Shown: positions 1 through 11,699 of the stretch, in pieces
Numbering within the stretch: the first letter of the stretch is position 1
Layout: the number at the start of each line of letters is the position of its first letter
NCBI GenBank assembly: GCA_032718475.1
Contig: JAUCBJ010004303.1
Location: forward strand, 1 to 45,214
Length of the DNA: 45,214 bases
Source: Nemertoderma westbladi
Taxonomy: Eukaryota; Xenacoelomorpha; Nemertodermatida; Nemertodermatidae
Direction: 5' to 3'
Position numbers and translations under genes: made by a program
The notes under the pieces: model-generated
The model's input: the letters and a program-made list of their open reading frames with translations, nothing else
Databases searched by the model: none
Told to the model about the DNA's origin: nothing

Positions 1-640
1 AGCAGCCTTCACTTTGCCAATATATTGCCATTGCGAATATCCGGGAGTAGATACTCGGACACTTTTACTTCTAAAAAGTTATCAGGCAATACCCTGCCAT
101 TATTTAGGAGCTTTTTAAAGTGGGCTTTCCAACCATTGCCCAGAGACAATCGGCTGGTGATTCTGCCTTACTTAACCTTGGTGGTTTATTGGCTTTTCCA
201 CCCTGTCAGCAAGTTGATCGATTTCCATGCCTGGGATGATTGCCTGCTGTCATCGGCATCATTGATGGCATCAACCTGCTTGTTTATAAGTTTGCAAATT
301 ATATCAGAGTACTGGCTGATTAGGGACCTAGTTGCAGCTTTAACTGTATTCTTGGCTGCTGTAGTCCATTTGAGTTGGGACTCTTTCTGTGCCTTAGTGA
401 GATCCTCCTGTAACTTCCGAATTTTGTGCTCCATTCAGGGTGCCTTTTTCCTGTTTCGAGGGTATACAGGAACTGTTTCTGCAGCTGCTGTCTTAACTGC
501 CTCTGTGAAGGCAGTCTAGCCCTCAGAATGATCTATTGCCTCAGATTTAAGGGCCTCATACCTGATGCTCAGCTCTAGTGTGAAGCTTGATCTCATACTG
601 GGCTGTTGTAACATCGCATCGGCTGGGGTAACCAGCAAGG
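1..640 (-). pseudogene. LINE fragment (L1w copy A, between endonuclease and RT), cut by window edge
   Basis: This is an antisense fragment of the same APE-type LINE family as 12335-16100. Bases 1-250 match about 14272-14517 and bases 471-615 match about 14518-14660 with many substitutions. The segment 251-470 has no counterpart in the second copy, which carries an in-frame deletion of about 73 codons there. The segment is coding-like on the minus strand (82 open codons, charged and helical, ending in QSSQAWKSINLLTG). An in-frame TGA and drift mark it as an old dead copy. Homology to the other copy fades near 620-640; the 3' part lies outside the window. The family encodes an endonuclease/reverse transcriptase used in target-primed retrotransposition. 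Confidence 0.8.
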
Positions 641-887
641 CATGCGATTGTATGTGCTCATGTATGTATATAGGTATGAAAAAGAGAGAACCTTATCTAG
701 TGCAAAAATAAATTAAGAATAATTGTTATGAACTTGTGGTTAGCACGAAGTGCAGTGTATACCCCATATTTGTTGTCCATGAAATGAATCCGACTCATAA
801 TTTTAATGTAACAATATTCAATATGAATAAGAAGCAGAAGGTTATGTCGGTAGTCATTTAACTTCAGAAATTATTATATTTTTATAG
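641..887. other. Intron-like AT-rich sequence ending in a splice acceptor
   Basis: No coding signal is visible. The stretch ends in a T-rich tract followed by TATAG at 883-887, which fits a 3' splice site for the exon that follows. No upstream exon of that gene is visible in the window. Confidence 0.45.
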
Positions 888-1993
888 TTCCAACCATGTG
901 CATCCTGGAGGAATCTGGCAAAGCCTTAGCAATTGGAGATGTTGAAGAAACATGTCTTAGCAGTTGTACATGCTCAGCCAGTGGTGAAATGTCATGTTTG
1001 GACAAACCTAGTTGCAGCCGCAATGCAATATGCAATTCGAAAACAGGGTTTACTTGCAAATGTAAAGACGGATTTGAAGGAAATGGGATTATATGCCATT
1101 ATAGTGATGCCAGTAGTAAATCATTTAGCGGTGTGTTTAGTTTGGATGCTGTTGATTTGAGAACATCATGCCGTGGCTGGGCTATGAAATTGGAGTGCTT
1201 TACTAACCGTAAATATATGGAGAATAATTGCCCAAAGAGTTGTGCTGAAGTTGGAAGTCCCACAGAGAAAACTTGCACTAGAGCCGCTGTGAACAACAAA
1301 TGTGAAACATATCCAGAGTTTATGTATGACTTCTGCCCTAAACAATGTGAAGATGTGGAAAATGGGCGGATTATAGTGAGATTCAAAGTAGGGATGACAA
1401 AGAAGCTACCTAAAGAGGAGAGGTGTAACCGTGATGTTCAGATTGGTTTATGCCAAATAGCTTGGCACATAATGAACATACGGTGTAAAGGCTATTGTGT
1501 GGTCGAAAACCTAGATGAATTACCTAATGGTGTTCCTAAAGACATGGTTAGCTATGTTGAGAGAAGTGTAAGCGTAAGTTCGGTAACATGCCCAAAGAAC
1601 ACAGTTATGCTCTCATGTCAGTGTGACCATGGATCTGCCTGTTTGGGAACAGAAGTCAAATTTGGTGAAAATGGTGGCTTAGAGTGCCATGCCTATGCTC
1701 TTGAAAGAGCTCAACAACCAAAGGCAAGTGCAGTATGTGCCACATTATATGGGAAATACGACTTGAATATAAAGATGGCGGAAGGTATTCATAAGGTTCC
1801 ATCCACTGAGTGTGAAGAAGGGTTCGAAGTTGTCTCTTGCAACTCGGCTGCTGGTGGCGAATCTGGCGGGTCCGGAGAAGGTGTAATTGATGGAAAACAC
1901 TGCACATCAGCTGACAGGGTTTGCGAACAGCTGTGTAAAGTGACGGCAATTTGCTTTAAGATTGATGTTATTGGTATAGAGCACACCAAATGA
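888..1993 (+). CDS. Terminal exon of a secreted cysteine-rich protein (VWC-like, EGF, two ShK-like, tandem C-terminal Cys modules)
   Basis: An open frame of 366 codons from the acceptor at 887 to TGA at 1991-1993. Counting from the ATG at 896: residues 2-34 resemble part of a von Willebrand C module. Residues 40-67 are an EGF-like repeat (C-x5-C-x7-C-x-C-x10-C). Residues 92-116 and 127-151 are ShK-like (W-A, N-x2-Y-M, C-P-K-S/Q-C), each short of one usual cysteine. Residues about 230-290 and 303-361 form two cysteine modules with a C-P-x5-L/V-x-S-C start, reminiscent of the C-terminal repeats of PCSK9-like proteins; that match is tentative. No signal peptide lies in this exon, so upstream exons are expected. 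The ATG is probably internal, because two codons upstream are open back to the splice site. Extracellular or matrix location is inferred from the cysteine modules. It is the best-supported host gene here. Confidence 0.7.
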
Positions 1994-2009
1994 TTGTTGA
2001 AAACCGATA

Positions 2010-2015
2010 AATAAA
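2010..2015 (+). terminator. Polyadenylation signal AATAAA
   Basis: AATAAA lies 17 bases after the TGA of the cysteine-rich exon, consistent with a very short 3' UTR. Confidence 0.5.
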
Positions 2016-2700
2016 TTGTATTATATACAATTGATACGAACATGGTGAAGGGAAATTTTCTTTGCGGTGTTGGGACAATTTTTGCCTTTGTACTGAAATA
2101 CCCCGACTTTATTCGTAAATGGGGAGAACCAATTTGTGAGTGAAGCATTAGCAAAGATTTGGTCTATGGATTCTGTCCATCTCTGGTGGTTGCGGATGGT
2201 CTGTATTTCTGATAATAACCATGACCGACTCAGTGAAGATTGTTAACTAATATGTGATGATTATCCACATATTATATTCACGTATTAGTCACGTATTATA
2301 TTAAAACGCTTATGAGTTCATTAGAAGCTCATATCATTCGGTTTAATATGTCACCTCTCACGGTAGTGTTACTATTTTATAAATAACTTAAAGTTTATTT
2401 AGTGACGAACAATAGCCATTCTATTATACTGTATGTTATGTATTGGTGCACGGGGTCCCAACAAACATTTAAATTATTTATTTATACTACAAGAGAGATC
2501 GTTGTAAAAATGAGGTCCGTGTCCTTCCAATCTTCCCGTTTCTCCATGTTTATTTAGCCTTTACATTAACATAAAATTATAAATTTTTATAGTCAACTTA
2601 GTTATTGGATATAAATGATAAAAACAAAAGATACCTTAGCCCCAACTAATGACTAAATTAATTCAATTACAGTTAGTCGTAAGTATATTGCCGTCGTTTC
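2016..2700. other. Non-coding AT-rich stretch
   Basis: No gene, tRNA or mobile-element signature is recognised. Contains repeated short phrases around CACGTATTA and TTATATT. Confidence 0.5.
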
Positions 2701-2726
2701 TTAACCCTAATTCTTGGATGGTCACA

Positions 2727-3958
2727 CGGCCGGGGATGGGGGGTATTTCGGGGACAGATTTTTCAACTTCTAATAACTTTGTACTGCGTGCACAAAATTC
2801 AACCAAATTTGGTGTGTGTATAATTGTGCTATCTACAAACGGGTTTGAAAAAAAATTGGAACTGAAATATCATTCCTGAGTGCCAAAAGTGCTAGTCATA
2901 AAAAAATTTAGAGTTTCTTCAAATTCATTTCCCCAATGTAATAGAAACACTAAACTACTCTTTTCCAAGTTTTGAGCAATTGGTATGTGCAAATTATTGA
3001 TTTCAACAAAAAATATCGGTGTTTTTCGGCCGGGTTTGGGTGCGAAAAGTGCAAGTTAATTCAAAATTTCGCAATTTGATAAGTTGATTATTTTATGATA
3101 ATTCGCAGCGCTGTGGGGTTATTTGCGATCTAATTTCATTCGAACAAAATTCCAGTTTTTTAGGATTCCACAAAGTGCATTTTTTGGTGAAATTTTGAAA
3201 TGAAAAGTGCAAGTAAGTTCAAATATTATTATTACTTTATATCCTATAATTTAGTATCCTGTATTTTTCGTCCAATGACACCTATAAAAGTACCAATCAC
3301 ACTGTAGCAGTGTCTATATAAGTATTTTTATTGAATTCAGAACATTCGAAAACCCAAAAGTAAGGACAAAGGTAAGAGTTTATTATACACTATTACAAAA
3401 TATGAAAAGTGCTGGCAACTTTTATTTTTCGTCCCCTGACAACCAATTTGGAAAATTTTGGAATTTTGTATATAAAAAATGAAATTAGCGCATTCAAAAA
3501 CCTCAGTTGGAATCAAGATAAAGGCAATGTAATATGTTTTAAAATTTGAAATTTCGAGCTACTTGCACATTTGGTGCACTTCTGGTAAACAGTTAAATTT
3601 TTAATTTTTAATCAAAAATTGCTAATAATTACATCAACACTCCAAAAACTTCAAAATTCCGTGATATCTAAGTACTCGAAGCAAAGTGGAGTAGAAGTAG
3701 AGTAGAAGTAGAGTAGAAAGTAGAGTAGAGAAAGCAAAGTATAGCTAATACCTGACATCGGTTCCAAAAGGACATTATAATTCAAAAACTACTGGTCGTA
3801 TAAAAATTTTGTTTTCGCCATCTGAAAGAGGATAAAATTTTAGGAAACGTCAAGACATTTCGCCCAGTGCTTTTAGTGCTGCAGCGCACCAAAAAAAACT
3901 TGTCCCCAGGATACCCCCACCCCCCCCCCCCCCCCTCCCCGGCCGAAATAGGGATTAT
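2727..3958. repeat. Imperfect inverted G/C-rich arms flanking about 1.1 kb of AT-rich DNA
   Basis: Left arm 2727-2763 (CGGCCGGGGATGGGGGG, then GGGGACA) matches the reverse complement of about 3896-3945 (GGGGACA mirrored as TGTCCCC, then CCCCGGCCG) apart from an expanded C run. A third related motif, CGGCCGGGTTTGGGTGCG, lies near 3028-3045. The interior repeats the phrase AAAAGTGC several times (for example near 3047, 3200 and 3402). No transposase frame is seen. It may be a decayed non-autonomous element or simple repeat drift. Confidence 0.4.
3920..3935 (+). repeat. Poly-C tract (16)
   Basis: Uninterrupted C run inside the right inverted arm, followed by TCCCC. Length may be an assembly estimate. 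Confidence 0.85.
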
Positions 3959-4983
3959 AGCGAAGTCGTTATCTCGGAAATCCAGTGACATAATTTTTTG
4001 TATATCAAGTTGTTATGTATCGAATTAGAATCACCGTAATTTGATATTAATAAAAACAACTATTTATGTGCTGGGCAACAAATAACAATATTGTTTTAAT
4101 AAAGAGTTAATTGTATTTTATTTATTTATCAAGCACGGTGAGTAAAAACCTTACCGGTAGGTATGTCAGTGCCAAAGTACATATATTGTAAAAAACCAAA
4201 AAGCAACAATTGTTTTAATGTCAACATTAATTAATATTAATAAATTGGGTGTAGAGGTAATATGTTTATGTACTCCATTTTCGGACAACTCTTCGATTTA
4301 TCACTCTCAGCGTTTCAAAATTGTTTTGTTTTGGCTAAAATTTGGCATATTGGTGCCTAAGATGATATTTTACATGACAGGTCAGAAAAAAAAACTTTTT
4401 CGCTATTTAATATTAGTTAATACTAGTTAACAATAAAAAAAACTTGGTTGCACTTTAAACCCTAAGGCTTTTACAGTTTTCAACCTAATCACATGAAAGT
4501 TTTTTTATATGATAGATCGAAGATCAAAGATGTGGCAACATAACTATCAGGCGAAATTGTGTTAAAATAATTCTGCACCTCTAGGTGGCGCTGCAAATTT
4601 ATGCTAATTTTTAGGTTTGTTATAAATAGTATTAAATTTTATTAACAAAAAATTTCGAAAAGTTGTCTGATACTTTTATGCAGGATGGCTATGTAGACAC
4701 CCACAGAAAGTTTCAGACTAATTACTCAACAATTGTAGAAGTAGTAGGGTTTTGAAGTTGACAATTTCCTTTTAAAATATTTTTGGAGATAATCGACCTT
4801 TCATTATACTGTACATACAGTAGTAATAGTAATTTCAATAGGATTCCCTAAATGGAAATGTATATAACTTGAAAACTAAAAGAGCTATTAAATAGCGGTT
4901 TTCAGATTTGGAAACACCATTCAATGGTGCATTATAAAAGACCATATAAAAAATTTCGACATATTTTGGACCAAAATGGTGTA

Positions 4984-4998
4984 CCCCCCCCCCCCCCC
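4984..4998 (+). repeat. Poly-C tract (15)
   Basis: Uninterrupted C run followed by TCCCCCAC. Confidence 0.85.
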
Positions 4999-5182
4999 TC
5001 CCCCACTTTAATTTGGATCCGGACAATTTCGATTCGTACAATTTGGACCCATTTCAAAATTTTCATCAGGATCGCATCAGGAGACAGCGCATATGGGATT
5101 CCTGAGGGAATTCTAGCAGCTATGATATCAATATACATATACACCTTGTCATGGAATTTGTCGCAATTCAGGTACCTGGAGA

Positions 5183-5660
5183 CCCCCCCCCCCCATATTG
5201 TTCCACAATCTTAATGTGATTGCATGAAATTTGAAATAGAGATAGCAATGCCTATATAATAATAATACTAGTACGTGGATATCCATACATAAACAAGGAA
5301 TAGGAATAGTTGGGGAATCCCAATAACGTGGTTACCGGAATATATTCTGCCATGACTGGGATAATTTTGATAAAATGGTAAGACAGTTTTGGGGATTGCA
5401 TATAACTACACACAATACGAACCGGGATAATTTAAAATCTAAGATTTATGTAGTTTTGATATTAGAATCAACTGAAATAAAAATTGACAGATTCAATGCT
5501 TTTGATTTGTTACGGTCTATTAATCTATTATTACACCATGCGGCCATGACCCGTAATATAGTGTCATTTTCTGATGACACGGAACCCCCACCCACCCCCC
5601 CCCCCCCAAATTTTTCTACAAATCTTTATCATATTGCTTGAAATTTGAAACACAACTAGT
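5183..5660 (+). repeat. Degenerate duplication with poly-C heads
   Basis: C runs at 5183-5194 and 5595-5607 are each followed by similar sequence ending in a GAAATTTGAAA motif (about 5226 and 5640). This suggests an ancient direct duplication with a spacing of about 410 bp. Confidence 0.4.
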
Positions 5661-6791
5661 TCCACTCACCGTGGTTGTTACCATGAAGCCGGAATTTTAT
5701 AATTGGCCTTTAAATTTTTTTTTAAGCATTTTACAAAAGAGTCTTTTGCGAAATCGCACCCTACAAATCGTGGCTATTCTTCACATTAGTAATTATTTTA
5801 TTAGAAAGCTTGCGTTGCAAGGATTCAAAATATGTAACAATGTTTGAATTTCATTGAGAAACATCTAAGATATATGCGAACGAAGATTGCAACAATTATC
5901 GTTCGTGAATGCCGTTAGTTAGTTAGTCTATTGTCATTAAGAATACTATATATGAGATACAGTAGCGCACACATAACATATAGGCCCTATATAATGTTCT
6001 GGAACATTTTGTTTATGAATGACCAGCTATGCAATTGAGATATTGTATAGGCATACCGATGTTGGCCGCCTACTCATAAAATAAATGACACGTTCTAGAA
6101 TTTGTTTATTTAAATTATAGAATAAATCAAATAGTATTCAGTGAATGATAATTCTTGCAATCTTTGAACGCCTATATCTCAGTTGTTTACAACGAAATTA
6201 AGGTATTCGCAAAATACACTTTTTTAAAACGATTATAAAAAAGTTAAAAGTAAAATCGAAAATTCCGTCTCATGGGGCCAGTGAACAGCCCTCATGTGCA
6301 GCATACAGGACTAGGTCTGCACATTAATTGAACACAATAAATAGGCCTTCAATGAGTTTTTAATGTAGGCGGTATATCAGAATTAGGTCTCCTACTTAAA
6401 ACTGATAGAAAAGTTGTACAGTAGGTGTCACGGTGGCAGCCCTTATTTCCTAATCTGTTCAAAAATATGCCAATTTAAAAAATAGGCAATATTAAATAGC
6501 TAACGATAAATAAAGCAAACTGATTTAAATTAAAAGGGGAGATTACAGTATGATATTAAATTTGTTTCTTTAAAATGATTCGTTTATTGAAACACCACAA
6601 AAATAAGCATTGAATTGATGTCACTTTATCAGAAAATATTATTAGTCAGGTAGACAGAGGGGTCCACCGTGACTTTGGGTCATCACGCATTTTTATTGTG
6701 CTTAAACTTTAGTCGGACCTTAGAGTAATCAAAATCCGTCGGGTGCCACTTCGGCACCTTTGGGGAACTTTTTATAAAGCACTTAACCTAA

Positions 6792-6805
6792 GTTTCCATA
6801 GCAAC
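6792..6805 (+). promoter_or_regulatory. X-box-like motif (RFX site candidate)
   Basis: GTTTCCATAGCAAC fits the RFX X-box pattern of two imperfect inverted half-sites around a short spacer. A second site lies 107 bases downstream. No nearby gene is identified, so function is unproven. Confidence 0.3.
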
Positions 6806-6898
6806 CGGCATACAAGGTTTTATTTTGAGATATCTGCGACCTTGCACCTATTGCCACAGCTCTTGTTAATTATTCTGAATAAGATTTCTAGACGATTA

Positions 6899-6912
6899 GT
6901 TCCCATAGCAAC
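6899..6912 (+). promoter_or_regulatory. Second X-box-like motif
   Basis: GTTCCCATAGCAAC, in the same orientation as the site at 6792. The pair could be regulatory or a degenerate duplication. Confidence 0.3.
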
Positions 6913-7279
6913 ATTATTAATCATAAATTTTGGCCTTTGGGATGTTTATTAAGATATGCCAACACGTATTAAACTTTAGATTATTTATGTAACTATTTTA
7001 TAAAAGCAAACAATTATCATCACTGGGGGGTTATTAATCACATTTAGTTTTTAATTTAATTAGATGAGTTAGTTTTCTCCTTTCAAATGCAAATTTTGAA
7101 GTTTATCTACCCAACGATTGCAGAAAATAGGTACAGTAGATTCAATGTGCCATCATTCTTTACTGCGTACCTATCTGGGTATCTATCCCAAATATTCTCC
7201 ATTACTGGTTACGAAAGTTAATCAATCAGCTAGAAGAGTTGTATGTTTATTAAATTATTTATTTAAACGGAACATTGCT

Positions 7280-7990
7280 TTAAACATTGTATTTATTTTT
7301 ACACTTTGAAGTGGTGCAGGTGCATATTGAAGTACATGGTAGAGCGGCTATAGAGCAGCCGCATCGATTGGAAGAACAGGCACTTTCAGACTTGCAATTA
7401 CAAGATATAGTTTTAAGGATCGAAATTGGGGCAATGGATGAGACGCCAGGATCCGGTATCAGTTTGTCATTGATCGCCATCCAACCAAACTTGTTAACAG
7501 CCAACAGTGGAGGTGCAGGATCATCAGCAGCTCTCCACAAAAGAACTTGCAAACGAGTCCGTTTAACATGTTGTACAGCGGCACTCTGTGTGGGGGGAAG
7601 GTTGAATACTTTAGGGTGTTGCTTCTTTGTAGTGAATAGCCTATGTCGAAGTTCATTCAGAGTATCCGATATGCCACCACCATAGAGGTGTATAATGAAC
7701 GAGAGGCCTATTTGTAGCCATTCTTCTTCTGTAACATTTGGATCACAGAAAATCTGCAGAGATTCGTGCAACCTACACAGCAATTTGATTGCGTTCTTCA
7801 TTCCCTTCCCATATGGATATGATACTGTATCACAACCAGATAAAGCGTGTAAAGAAAGGAGACCAGCACACTGATTTCCGAGTTAGCACTGTTCTTGGAA
7901 CAGAGTCTTCCCCTTCAATCCACGAAGTGACTTCCCCTTTCTTATGTACTGTAGGTCTGCTCCCCAAACTGGTCCTTCCAAACAGAGTTG
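7280..7990 (-). pseudogene. Fragment of a multicopy CXC-cysteine protein
   Basis: Minus-strand frame from about 7990 to the stop at 7280, interrupted by one TAA near 7877-7879. In order: an H-A-L-S-G-C-D-T-V-S-Y-P-Y-G-K-G motif, a helical segment, L-N-E-L-R-x-R-L-F, L-P-P-T, a Trp/Gly-rich segment, and a C-terminal cysteine cluster with the spacing C-x-C-K, C-G-C, C-T-x2-C-x-C resembling a tesmin/TSO1-type CXC zinc-binding region. I recall this order from a large, uncharacterised, multicopy invertebrate protein family often linked to transposons; its function is not known to me. The last 170 codons are intact but no complete gene is present, so I read it as a truncated copy rather than a host gene. 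Confidence 0.55.
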
Positions 7991-9013
7991 CACATTTCTT
8001 CCTTTTATATTTGTGTATATTATATTGTATTGTATTATATTGTGTATATTATTTATTATTTATATTATGATTTTTATAAATTATTTTCTAGAACATAGTC
8101 AACATTCTATACTATTTTTTATTCTAGCTTCTATTTATCAAAATACTAGCTGTTAAAAAATTTTACTAAAAAACCAAAAAATTTTATTTATACTTTTTGC
8201 ATATTCTGGAATATTTTAGAAATTTCAATTTAGCTAGATTCATTTTCAAAACAACTAAAACTGCTACCAACCATAAAAAACACTAGCTATGTAAAATACA
8301 AAACAAGTTACGCAATATTATTTTTTGATTTTATAAATAAATGTGCCGCTGTGTGCTGGCATAAAAAATACTAGCTATATCAATTTCAATAAATAAGACT
8401 AATGACCAATAAAGTGTGTGTGTAAACCAAGTTAAATTACGAGGCAGTAGGCAATATATAAACGAAGCGTTTAACGAAACGGCGGTGAACAATAAATAAA
8501 ACAAACGAGCATAGGCGTAGGCCTACATACAGATTTGAAAAATATGAGTAATCAAAGCTTTCATATTATAGTTAAGTATACTGCAATTACAGTTATTCAG
8601 ATACAGATATACGTAGTTGTTTATCTCTGTTCTAGAACACTTAATTGAATTACTCCAGTAACAAACGTTTATAATTTTTGTAATTTTTGGAATAGGTTGA
8701 CTAATTTGTAGTTGTATTTTATGCTGTAAAAAAAATTCCCCAAGGTATCCCAACTGGCACCCGATGAATATTTACATTATTATTATCAGGGAAGACATTG
8801 AGAAAATAAAATTGCGTGATGACCCAAGTTCACGGTCCTCCCTTGAGCTCTATTGAGCGTCTACTGGACTATATAGTAAACTAACAATAAGATTAAGTAG
8901 AAGCTTATCCCACTGTAGGTTTACATACGCATATAATATAGGTATAATATGATATTATATTAATGTACTGTACGTATTAACTTACATTAATTATAATGGA
9001 AACATTTCTACAT

Positions 9014-9033
9014 GGGGGGGGGGGGGGGGGGGG
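9014..9033 (+). repeat. Poly-G tract (20)
   Basis: Uninterrupted G run followed by ATCATCGATCATCATCATG. Confidence 0.85.
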
Positions 9034-11562
9034 ATCATCGATCATCATCATGAAATCCAACCAAGCACCTTTAGTCAACAAGTCACTGTTCTGATAACTT
9101 AGGAGTGAGTATTCCTGGAACTCTAAAGGAATCCTAACACGGGAATCCATACAATATCTGGAAACCACATACATAATAATGCTACGTCGGGTTTATTGTG
9201 TCTATGACACCCGGACACCACAATGTTCTCGGCATTCCGATGGATTGGTGATTATATGAGAAGGTCTTCGTGCTGATTGCGTTTTGTTTCTGCTTGTTTT
9301 AGTATTTCAGTGCACAACAATGCTCACTGAAATGTGCAGGTATTTTTTGAGTAAAATAAAGTGTTTTTGTCGTTCATGGTATTCCATATCATGAATATAA
9401 TAATACCTTCCCTGTCTTCATATGCATTGGGCACGAATTTCTTACCTCTGAAAGTGATAAAAATCAATAATATTCTCGGCATATTACTTGACTCTACATG
9501 ACTCTAAACTCATTTGTACAGGAATGTGCTAATAATATAATAACAAAAAATCAATATTCTACACCATTAACTACTGTCTTCACAAAATCAATAATGTGAT
9601 GTTGTTGAGTGGTAATTGTAATGTAACTCATAGCTATAGTGCATAGCGCTTCTTCCACAAGGATTATCTCTACGCTTGTACAGTACAATTTGCATATCCA
9701 TTACATATTACAGCTGAGCACGGAATATAACTCTATATAACATTCCACTGTACTACATAGGAATGGAGATATTTAACTTAATTATGCACCAGGATTAGTA
9801 CAATTAGATTAGTACATCTTAGTCAACACTAAAACTACGTGCTATTCAACTTTTATAACTATAGTCACATTTTATTATAATCTAGTATTACAGTCTATAA
9901 GTAGTACTAAATGACGTGTACAGTAGTTTATGGAAATTATATTATATAATATATCATGCTCTAATTCGTAGATTCCTGCCAAATGGCTGCTCTATTTAAT
10001 CAGGCGGGATATAAAGTGTGATCTTTATACCCTAGCCGGATGAAAATTAATAGATGTGATTTACTTTATATTCCGCATACCAAATTTTAACGGATAGAAG
10101 TTATATCAACCTGCATGACTGTCACACTGCACCGTAAACCATCAAAAGTCAGTAGTTAATCAAGCATTTCTAAACTACCGCTACACAAGTGCTGTGCTGC
10201 ACTACACTGTCCAACTGTAATTATCAAACCATCAGACATCCTACACAGTCTGAGCTCTGCCCAGTTACCGGTGGGCTGTGGCGCCTTTGCGATAGCCGTA
10301 CTATTGACCCGCCAACACAACACAACACATGCTGATTTACCAACAGTGACTCTCTAGTCATCACTGTGCAGGAATAACGGCAGCCCTTTCAAACAGCTTC
10401 TACACAATGGGAGACCAGCTAATATCGTTCCGCGCAGCCACAACCTGAAAACCACACCACGACCACATGGCCTCATTATTATTGGATTTCCTACACAAAA
10501 GTGTTATCGCTATTACTTTTGCAGCAAATTGGTGCAGAGAGTATATTGTTATCCTGCCTGCCAGCAGCACTGACGCACATGTCCAACTTTGATTGCTTCC
10601 TTTAATAATAGTTCTCGCCCATTCTAAAATAGTTTATTCCAAAGTTGTACCATTACTCAATGCCGTTAGTATTAACATCGAGTTGTTATTTAGCACTTTA
10701 CAATTTTAGAGGACTTTACAGCATTATTACATTATTGGTCTGCACATTTAGTATTGTATTGTTGTATTATTATTTATGTAATGTCCCGACGCCGTGACCG
10801 TAAAGTAACGCCGTCATGGTAACCACATAAACAATGGTTGGAATTTATTTTTAATTGCCTGACAGCCAGATAGGCCTACCACATTACCTACCGGTAGCTA
10901 TTAATAACTAGTAGCTATTAACTATTAATATGGCTCCAAACGCAACCATAAATATAAGCGAACTTATTTATAACATAATTTATGTAACTTTTACATTTAT
11001 TTATACAGCAACTAATATAATTTTTGCAGTTTCTATCACTTATAATATATACAATCATTTCGTAATGTTACAATTTTGGAATAAAACTACATACATACTG
11101 TACTTGTTACAAAGTACTTTACAGTGTTCTGATCCTCGTGGCTTTATTTTCACTCACTCACTAACGTTCGTTCGTGTAACAAAGCACTCGGATCATCACA
11201 ATGTAAAGTGCTACTTTACACACAAGTATATAAATAGTTATTATTTTTAAATAGAACATTATATGAACTTCTACCATAGCATAAAACCTTTAACCAATCA
11301 ATTACATTATTCTCACTTAGTTTACTTTATTCTCACTTCTGTTACATTATTTTCACGGCAAATTTAAGGTAATAATTACATAGCATCGTTTTTTTATAAG
11401 ATGAAAATGGGAAGAAAATATGAACATGTTAGCTATTATTAGAAATGTTCCAAAATATATATTTTTAACCGAAAATTTGTTTGAGAAAGTTACACTAGAT
11501 AGGTGTAGCTATTTTTTAAATAAGTTTTATATCATATTTTTTTTTATAATAAGTTAAATAAT

Positions 11563-11584
11563 CATACATACATACATACATACC
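11563..11584 (+). repeat. (CATA)n microsatellite
   Basis: About five tandem CATA units. Confidence 0.85.
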
Positions 11585-11699
11585 CACATTATTAATTATT
11601 TACTATTTTTCCAATTATCTAGAACATGTTCCCAATTTTTACATTTATTTTTAAATTTATTAAATCTATTATTTTTTTAAATTTTTAAATTTTTTGTAA

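Larger units (their letters stand above)
3991..7270. other. Long non-coding AT-rich region
   Basis: No coding region is supported; the open frames are short and of biased composition. Notable contents are three poly-C tracts (4984-4998, 5183-5194, 5595-5607) and two X-box-like motifs near 6.8-6.9 kb. The sequence following the tracts at 5195 and 5608 is related (TCTT, AT-rich bases, then GAAATTTGAAA), which suggests a degenerate duplication with a spacing of about 410 bp. Confidence 0.5.
7991..11695. other. Non-coding region without recognisable genes
   Basis: AT-rich throughout, with a TATTGTATT-type low-complexity patch at about 8010-8070, a 20-base poly-G tract at 9014-9033 and a CATA microsatellite at 11563-11584. 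A somewhat GC-richer patch lies at about 10240-10560. An open frame at 10930-11250 is Ile/Tyr/Asn-rich and looks non-coding. No tRNA or rRNA is seen. Confidence 0.5.

Noticed and set aside
888-1993. ShK-type toxin gene
   Set aside because: The ShK-like units are embedded in a larger multi-module exon with EGF and other cysteine modules, and each lacks one usual cysteine; nothing indicates a toxin.
4924-5214. Overlapping frames on both strands around the poly-C tract
   Set aside because: Runs of Pro or Gly from the homopolymer join random sequence; no conserved motif.
10930-11250. 106-codon open frame
   Set aside because: Biased Ile/Tyr/Asn composition from AT-rich DNA, no domain, no splice or polyadenylation context.
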